Shown here: positions 60,501 through 64,000 of the stretch, piece after piece
Numbering within the stretch: the stretch's first letter is position 1
Layout of the letters: each line of letters starts with the position of its first letter
Origin: Membranipora membranacea
Lineage: Eukaryota > Bryozoa > Gymnolaemata > Cheilostomatida > Membraniporidae
Direction of reading: 5' to 3'
DNA: 64,000 nucleotides
Assembly: GCA_914767715.1 (NCBI GenBank)
Contig: OU612074.1
Coordinates: 23,298,062-23,362,061 of the forward strand
The notes under the pieces: generated by a model
The model's database searches: none
Told to the model about the DNA's origin: nothing
Seen by the model: the letters and a program-made list of their open reading frames with translations, nothing else
Translations under genes and position numbers: made by a program

Positions 60501-63500
60501 AGATGCTTTGGCCTTTGCGTAGTCTTTTAAATGATAAAATATTGTTATGACATTAGTTTGTTCACTTACGAGCAGTTGATGGCAACCAGACCTGCACATG
60601 ACTATTATATTGCTCAAGCTACTGTCTTACAAAAAGATTTACCATCTCAGATCACTCATTTTGTCTGTGCTTCTTTTTCATCAGTGTAAACCAGCTTCTC
60701 CCGATTGTAGATTGGAGGTAAAACATTGTAATTATTGTAGTATGATAGTGTGCCTGTGTTATTAGACTATGTCTGTTTCTATAAACCTTTTGGTAGTCTT
60801 TTCTGCCTCTGACATGTTAGACTGATTTGGTGATATCCTTAAACTAAGCTGACTCTATTGGCAATGATTTCCAAGTACTTAGACTATCCTAGTAGTTGTT
60901 TCAATGTCTGTCTTCAACTTTCAATAGATACATGTGTAGCTGATCATGTGATATAAAGCCTTTCTGCTCCTTGATATGTCAGATTCAACTTTTGACCTCT
61001 GAATCCAACACAACCCTATCAGAGGTCATTTCCGAGTATTTAGATTGTAGCCTAGTAGCTGTTTCTAACGTCTGTTTTTTTCTGTCTTTTCATGTAGCTT
61101 TTAAATTTGATGCTCGTCGTATTCAAACTTTGTTGGCCCTTGTTTATTATGACTAGTAGGGCGATCATTCAAATTAACCTATTAAAGTTTCCACAATGTC
61201 TGTTTCTAGTCTAGTGTTAAACAATTAACTGAAAAAACAGGTAGTCTTACTAATTGATAGTAGATTTTTTTTGTCTGAGTGAAAGTAGTGTTGGTAGTTG
61301 TGAACTTATCAAAACAATCATTCATCAATTATGTCTAATCAAAAATATAAAGTGCTATCTATCCTCAAGACCCTCTGACCACCCGTACAAGTTACAATTT
61401 CTAGCGAAGTTAAAGTATTGATGTTTGACGTTTTCAATGTTTTTGTAGCTGATCTAACCTTATTACACTTTTCTAAACAATTGTAAACTGTCTTCGACGG
61501 ATTTACTAATAAACTGCTATATTTAATACCATTTCCTAGTTACCTAAAGTAAAGTAGTCGAAATAATCACTACTAGTTTCATACAAGCCATTACCATCCT
61601 CTTGCATATACCTTTCTAAAATATAGCTGTTTGACATTGTTTCAGCTGGGGACGATTGAGGAGATATGGCCGTACTTGAGAGAGACAGTTTTCCCCAATG
61701 TTTTCCCTACTCATCATTATAATGGCGACTGGATGAGTGAATATGACAAGCAGTTTATGTATAATATAGACGGGTTACGTATGGGTCCAGTCAGAATGAA
61801 ACAGAACCGCGATATAAACAGTGAGTACCATAGTGTCAACTAAGTAATGAATTATTTTAATAACAGTAGGCTACCTGAAACATCCGATGTAGTGGCTGTT
61901 TCGGATAAATATTTTTTTCATTAGTCATTTAAGTACAAAATGACGATTCTGACTTATTCTGCTGCAGGAAATAGGGCATGGGTTTACCACTCATATTTAT
62001 CAATAAAAATGCATGTTCAAGCTGTAAGTCAGAGCATGATTTCAGCTGTGTCATCACTGCCCTAAATGACTTAACTGTCTTTCATAGCATAGCCAAGGTA
62101 AAAGAGAGCAATTACATTTTCATAGAAATCATCATTTCACTGTTAGAACCAGGAATCCATTCACCATCCACCTTATACCAACCAACCAATTGGCACAATT
62201 TCACCGTCCCTACTGAAAAATGTCATTTGAAACATAAATACTGTAAAATTGAACTTTGTGGTTTGTTTATAGAGGAGTGTGACGAATATTTGAGGTATTT
62301 AGCATCATATAAGTTCTCCTTATATGATTGTGAGCCGCAGGAGGATGAAAGAAACTGGAACGCCAGTAAGTCTATCTGTAAAACCTTACATTATAATAAA
62401 CAATGGTAGAACACCAGTACGTCTATCTGTAAAACCTTACATTATAATAAACAATGGTAGAACGCCAGTAAGTCTATCTGTAAAACCTTACATTATAATA
62501 AACAATGGTAGAACACCAGTAAGTCTATCTGTAAAACCTTACATTATAATAACCTATGGTAGAACGCCAGTAAGTCTATCTGTAAAACCTTACATTATAA
62601 TAAACTATGGTAGAACGCCAGTAAGTCTATCTGTAAAACCTTACATTATAATAAACTATGGTAGAACGCCAGTAAGTCTATCTGTAAAACCTTACATTAT
62701 AATAAACTATGGTAGAACGCCAGTAAGTCTATCTGTAAAACCTTACATTATAATAAACTATGGTAGAACGCCAGTAAGTCTATCTGTAAAACCTTACATT
62801 ATAATAAACAACGGTAGAATGCCAGTAAGTCTTCTGTAAAACCTTACATTATAAAAAACAATGGTAGAACGCCAGTAAGTCTATCTGTAAAACCTTACAT
62901 TATAATAAACAATAGTAGAACGCTAGTAAGTCTATCTGTAAAACCTTACATTATAATAAACAATGGTATACAAAGCATACTGATGTCTCTCTACATGGGA
63001 AATGCTAAGATATACTCGCCAGCTCAACTCAATGTCAATCACAACCACCTGCATAAGAGAAAACCTGATTAACTGGCCTAAAACGTCTCCCTGATTCTTA
63101 AGTTTACAAATTCAGTAAAATAATGGTGAATTATTCTTCCTTCAGCATTGAACCCTTTGGCCCAACAAAATAGAAAATAGAATTCACTCTTCTAATGTTA
63201 TTGAGAGTAATTACTGTTAGGTCTATAGTATCATGATACCACCACATCTGATTGTTATACAGGATGGAACGGTACTCACTCTGACTCTGGTGTCACTAAC
63301 CCTCCTTATATACATGAGGTCATCAAAGGGTCAAAGTATCGCGGTAATATCGACTCTTACAGCCTCGGAGGTTACACGTAAGTTACCATACTGCAAGTGA
63401 TGTTACTGTATAGAAATGAATGAAGGTTACTTATCGCTAGATCCAAAAGGCTACCACCATAGTATGTGAGAGATTGCACTGATACGGTATTTATTGTCTT

Positions 63501-63886
63501 GATTCAAAATATTGATTCGAATATTTGACGCAAATACAGAAAATGTATCAAAAGGCACACATACTTTTGACGCAATGATAAAGAATAATAGGATTTTTAG
63601 ACAATAAATGAACATACTTGAGATAAATTGATTAATATCTTTTCTTTTATTGGATACCCTCAGTGGTATGGTCATGGTATAGATTCTATATGCCTGTATG
63701 TTTTGTCTGTTTGTTGCAGAGTTACTATGTACGACTCTAACTGGAATCTCGTAGTGGATCTGTTAGAATCAGAGATCTGGATGGACAAACTTACCAGGGC
63801 TGTATTTGTAGAGTTAGTCATCGCCAACATGAATGTCAATGTCTTCTCTCAAATCAAGATTGTATTTGAGACACCAGTATATGGAG
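42499..63886 (+). CDS. Gene B: polycystin-1-like paralogue, 3' part outside window
   Basis: Exons in the window: 42499-42547, 46557-46601, 47793-47843, 48093-48229, 48756-48810, 49332-49490, 49946-50008, 50716-50819, 51082-51255, 51534-51716, 52347-52565, 52841-53068, 53850-54012, 54505-54519 (uncertain), 55076-55293, 55599-55832, 56222-56392, 56702-56856, 57227-57582, 57978-58112, 58494-58622, 59092-59306, 59687-59933, 60234-60328, 60685-60717, 61646-61820, 62273-62365, 63263-63377 and 63720-63886. All join in phase (about 1,394 codons). The last ends at the WMDKLTRA..E region before S2; S2-S6 and the tail must lie to the right. Same order as gene A from GAIN on, with a much shorter ectodomain. 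Confidence 0.87.
42622..42854 (+). mobile_element. U2 snRNA-headed retroposed element
   Basis: Positions 42624-42658 match the 5' end of U2 snRNA (ATCACTTCTCAGCCTATTGG, then CTAAGATCAAAGTGT). The rest (about 195 bp) is unrelated to U2. The whole is bounded by perfect 15-bp direct repeats GCTTCTAGACCACTG at 42607-42621 and 42855-42869, the mark of LINE-type target-primed insertion. It may be a U2-derived SINE or a one-off chimeric retrocopy. Not a functional U2 gene: no Sm site or downstream stem loops were seen. Confidence 0.75.
43145..43945 (+). mobile_element. Truncated non-LTR retrotransposon (RT 3' part), degenerate
   Basis: Frames 43208-43426, 43477-43665 and 43613-43825 together resemble the end of a LINE ORF2: MLLNSSKTVVLNTS, KFLEVHLDYRLN, GSTISYAAPSWY, then a C-rich basic end (KRCRTEKRRRSVFNFF). 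Frameshifts at about 43365 and 43660 show it is dead. The style suggests the Jockey/CR1 group. It ends near a TGATGATAATAAACTAAACT tail. It lies in gene B intron 1. Confidence 0.7.
46557..47843 (+). CDS. Gene B exons 2-3: end of signal peptide and short Thr/Ser stalk
   Basis: Exons 46557-46601 (15 codons, signal end and AQDNQFSTD) and 47793-47843 (17 codons, EQPDTTSSTSTTPSSA), both phase 1-1. They stand where gene A has the mucin exon and four extra LDLa modules. The intron between them contains a 41-bp AT satellite that stops about 40 bases before the second exon. Confidence 0.65.
47461..47752. repeat. 41-bp AT-rich satellite
   Basis: About seven near-perfect copies of a 41-bp unit (ATTTATATATTATATATATG and TATGATAATTATAATATACA). 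The unit contains TATGTAT/ATACATA and is partly self-complementary. In gene B intron 2, ending about 40 bases before the acceptor. Confidence 0.9.
48093..48810 (+). CDS. Gene B LDLa module 1 plus linker
   Basis: Exon 48093-48229 runs DCNGDEYFVC to CLDGSDE and ends in phase 0. Exon 48756-48810 adds the sixth cysteine (MSCNYTTTT) and a Thr/Pro spacer. The same two-exon split occurs in gene A LDLa 5. Confidence 0.83.
49332..49490 (+). CDS. Gene B LDLa module 2
   Basis: Phase 1-1 exon: ACLGDHFLCENGLST, YYASPCID, ECDGYQNCTDGSDELDC. It is the best canonical calcium signature in the window and keeps the long cysteine 2-3 loop. Counterpart of gene A LDLa 6. Confidence 0.85.
49946..50008 (+). CDS. 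Gene B Thr/Pro linker exon
   Basis: Phase 1-1, 21 codons almost all Thr and Pro (TSTTTPTTTTTATTPTPTT). Spacer between the last LDLa and the GAIN region. Gene A has several linker exons and the lectin-like block at this point. Confidence 0.72.
50716..55293 (+). CDS. Gene B GAIN-type region with furin-like site
   Basis: Exons 50716-50819, 51082-51255, 51534-51716, 52347-52565, 52841-53068, 53850-54012, the candidate microexon 54505-54519 and 55076-55293 parallel gene A. Shared motifs: FWTTPSLDN, GKIFDAAGGAS, NIAKGVVSVIGNVL, NVLDKVATAIT, LSYAEDPFASFAT and RVWNET. RRKR at 55186-55197 (context PSRRKRSAG) matches the gene A furin-type site. The 15-bp exon 54505-54519 (CATCGCTCTCTGATG, acceptor GTTTCAG, donor GGTAAGA) is phase 1-1 and may be optional; gene A lacks it. 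Confidence 0.76.
53600..53832 (-). mobile_element. tRNA-derived SINE-like copy, minus strand, next to an acceptor
   Basis: On the minus strand an A box (TAGCCTAGTGGTGAGCG, complement of about 53810-53826) is followed by a B-box-like GGGTTTAAATTCCC (complement of 53774-53787). The tRNA-like head ends about 20 bases before the exon at 53850. The body limit near 53600 is estimated. Confidence 0.6.
55599..55832 (+). CDS. Gene B GPS relic and TM1
   Basis: A 234-bp phase 0-0 exon, the same size as in gene A. VVFKSNFMGSMTSG replaces the GPS cleavage core. IPPNKIDFDTVF and TM1 (NPYVLIVVCLIAALYFILL) follow. Confidence 0.85.
56222..57582 (+). CDS. Gene B PLAT domain and TM2
   Basis: Exons 56222-56392, 56702-56856 and 57227-57582. 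PLAT motifs: WEFLPILHNEPQDRYIYQI, YGMRGKT, HVHIWTKARDERDS and FICNDWI. TM2 is SLCIATLYLTMVVNAMFF. The last exon merges what are two exons in gene A. Confidence 0.83.
57978..58622 (+). CDS. Gene B TM3 and PPPPPY cytosolic loop
   Basis: Exon 57978-58112: TM3 (GAVIVLPPTMLITFFFQRS) followed by SKKRKVE, a basic juxtamembrane stretch that resembles a monopartite nuclear signal but is probably just positive-inside topology. Exon 58494-58622: hydrophilic loop ending NSPPPPPYEEQLSDQ, with the PPxY motif shared with gene A. Confidence 0.78.
59092..60328 (+). CDS. Gene B TM4-TM6
   Basis: Exons 59092-59306, 59687-59933 and 60234-60328, the same lengths as gene A (215, 247 and 95 bp). TM4 GVVFGYILCGICIANGVWW is identical in protein and, over 71 bp, in DNA to gene A. 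Confidence 0.84.
60391..60536. mobile_element. Fold-back (inverted-repeat) element
   Basis: The left arm (AAGACTACTCAAAGACCAAA...) and the complement of the right arm (AAGACTACGCAAAGGCCAAA...) agree over about 43 bases with about five mismatches, separated by a 50-base loop. TTAA occurs at both edges (60389-60392, 60537-60540). Could be a MITE; no coding capacity. In gene B intron 24. Confidence 0.65.
60685..60717 (+). CDS. Gene B 33-bp microexon
   Basis: CKPASPDCRLE, phase 0-0, acceptor TTCATCAG, donor GGTAAAA. Counterpart of gene A 28270-28302. Confidence 0.75.
61646..63886 (+). CDS. Gene B extracellular polycystin domain
   Basis: Exons 61646-61820, 62273-62365, 63263-63377 and 63720-63886. 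Motifs: EEIWPYLRETVFP, LRMGPVRMKQNR, CDEY..YDC, NWNA..WNGT and WMDKLTRAVFVEL. The donor of 62273-62365 is the founder of the 51-bp repeat that fills the next intron. The gene continues outside the window. Confidence 0.86.
62358..62968 (+). repeat. 51-bp minisatellite seeded by an exon end and its 5' splice site
   Basis: Twelve units, the first being the last bases of exon 62273-62365 and its donor (GAACGCCA/GTAAGT). Nearly every unit repeats GAACGCCAGTAAGTCTATCT, then AAAACCTTACATTATAATAA. The units are 51 bp (17 codons), so the array opens a long false ORF. Confidence 0.93.
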
Positions 63887-63934
63887 GTGAGGATCAGAGA
63901 GCTATTCAGTAATATATTAGGACCTATATACTAT

Positions 63935-63959
63935 AATAATTATATATATATATATATAA
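63935..63959. repeat. (TA)n microsatellite
   Basis: Short TA run in the last gene B intron of the window. Confidence 0.8.
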
Positions 63960-64000
63960 TGTAGCAGAGTGCAGAATAATAATGTCTACAAATCTTAACT

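Noticed and set aside
62324-62839. 171-codon ORF with a 17-residue repeat
   Set aside because: It is the 51-bp minisatellite read in a frame different from the adjacent exon; 51 is a multiple of three, so the frame stays open by chance.

Overview
The window is animal genomic DNA. It is AT-rich, the introns are GT-AG and mostly 200-1,200 bp, and tRNA-derived SINEs, a non-LTR reverse-transcriptase remnant and small inverted-repeat DNA elements lie in introns and intergenic DNA. An invertebrate is most likely, but nothing visible fixes the phylum. No bacterial-type genes, CRISPR arrays or rRNA genes were seen.

Two large head-to-tail genes on the + strand fill the window. Both encode polycystin-1-like (PKD1 family) 11-TM receptor-channels. 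Gene A (ATG 1610, stop 38980, poly(A) signal 39132) is complete. I could join 53 coding exons with matching phases, giving about 3,069 codons. Gene B (ATG 42499, running off the right edge) is a paralogue with 29 exons in the window (about 1,394 codons), ending in the extracellular part of the channel domain. Exon order, sizes and phases agree from the GAIN region onward, so they arose by tandem duplication. The ectodomains differ. A has a Ser/Thr-rich mucin exon of about 570 codons, six LDLa modules, many Thr/Pro linker exons and a C-type-lectin-like block. B has two LDLa modules, three short linker exons and no mucin or lectin block.

Protein order: signal peptide, (mucin), LDLa modules with Thr/Pro linkers, (lectin-like block in A), GAIN-type region with an RRKR furin-like site, a GPS relic without its cysteines or cleavage triad, TM1, PLAT domain, TM2-TM3, cytosolic loop with a PPPPPY motif, TM4-TM6, extracellular polycystin domain, S2-S6 with an atypical pore, and (seen in A only) a cytosolic tail with a ZU5-like domain and an RVxF-type motif. 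The likely product is a surface receptor coupled to an ion-channel-like core. The most notable protein-level point is the shared loss of GPS autoproteolysis residues together with a conserved furin-like site just upstream.

At DNA level, two minisatellites are built from splice-site sequence: 51-bp units each carrying a 5' splice site (62358-62968), and 43-bp units each carrying branch point, pyrimidine tract and AG (36316-36483). A 233-bp retroposed element headed by the U2 snRNA 5' end, with a perfect 15-bp target-site duplication, sits in gene B intron 1. Other elements are a hAT-like MITE with an 8-bp duplication, two more inverted-repeat elements, three tRNA-SINE copies and several microsatellites.

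The flank at 1-1604 and the spacer 39138-42498 hold no recognisable gene.
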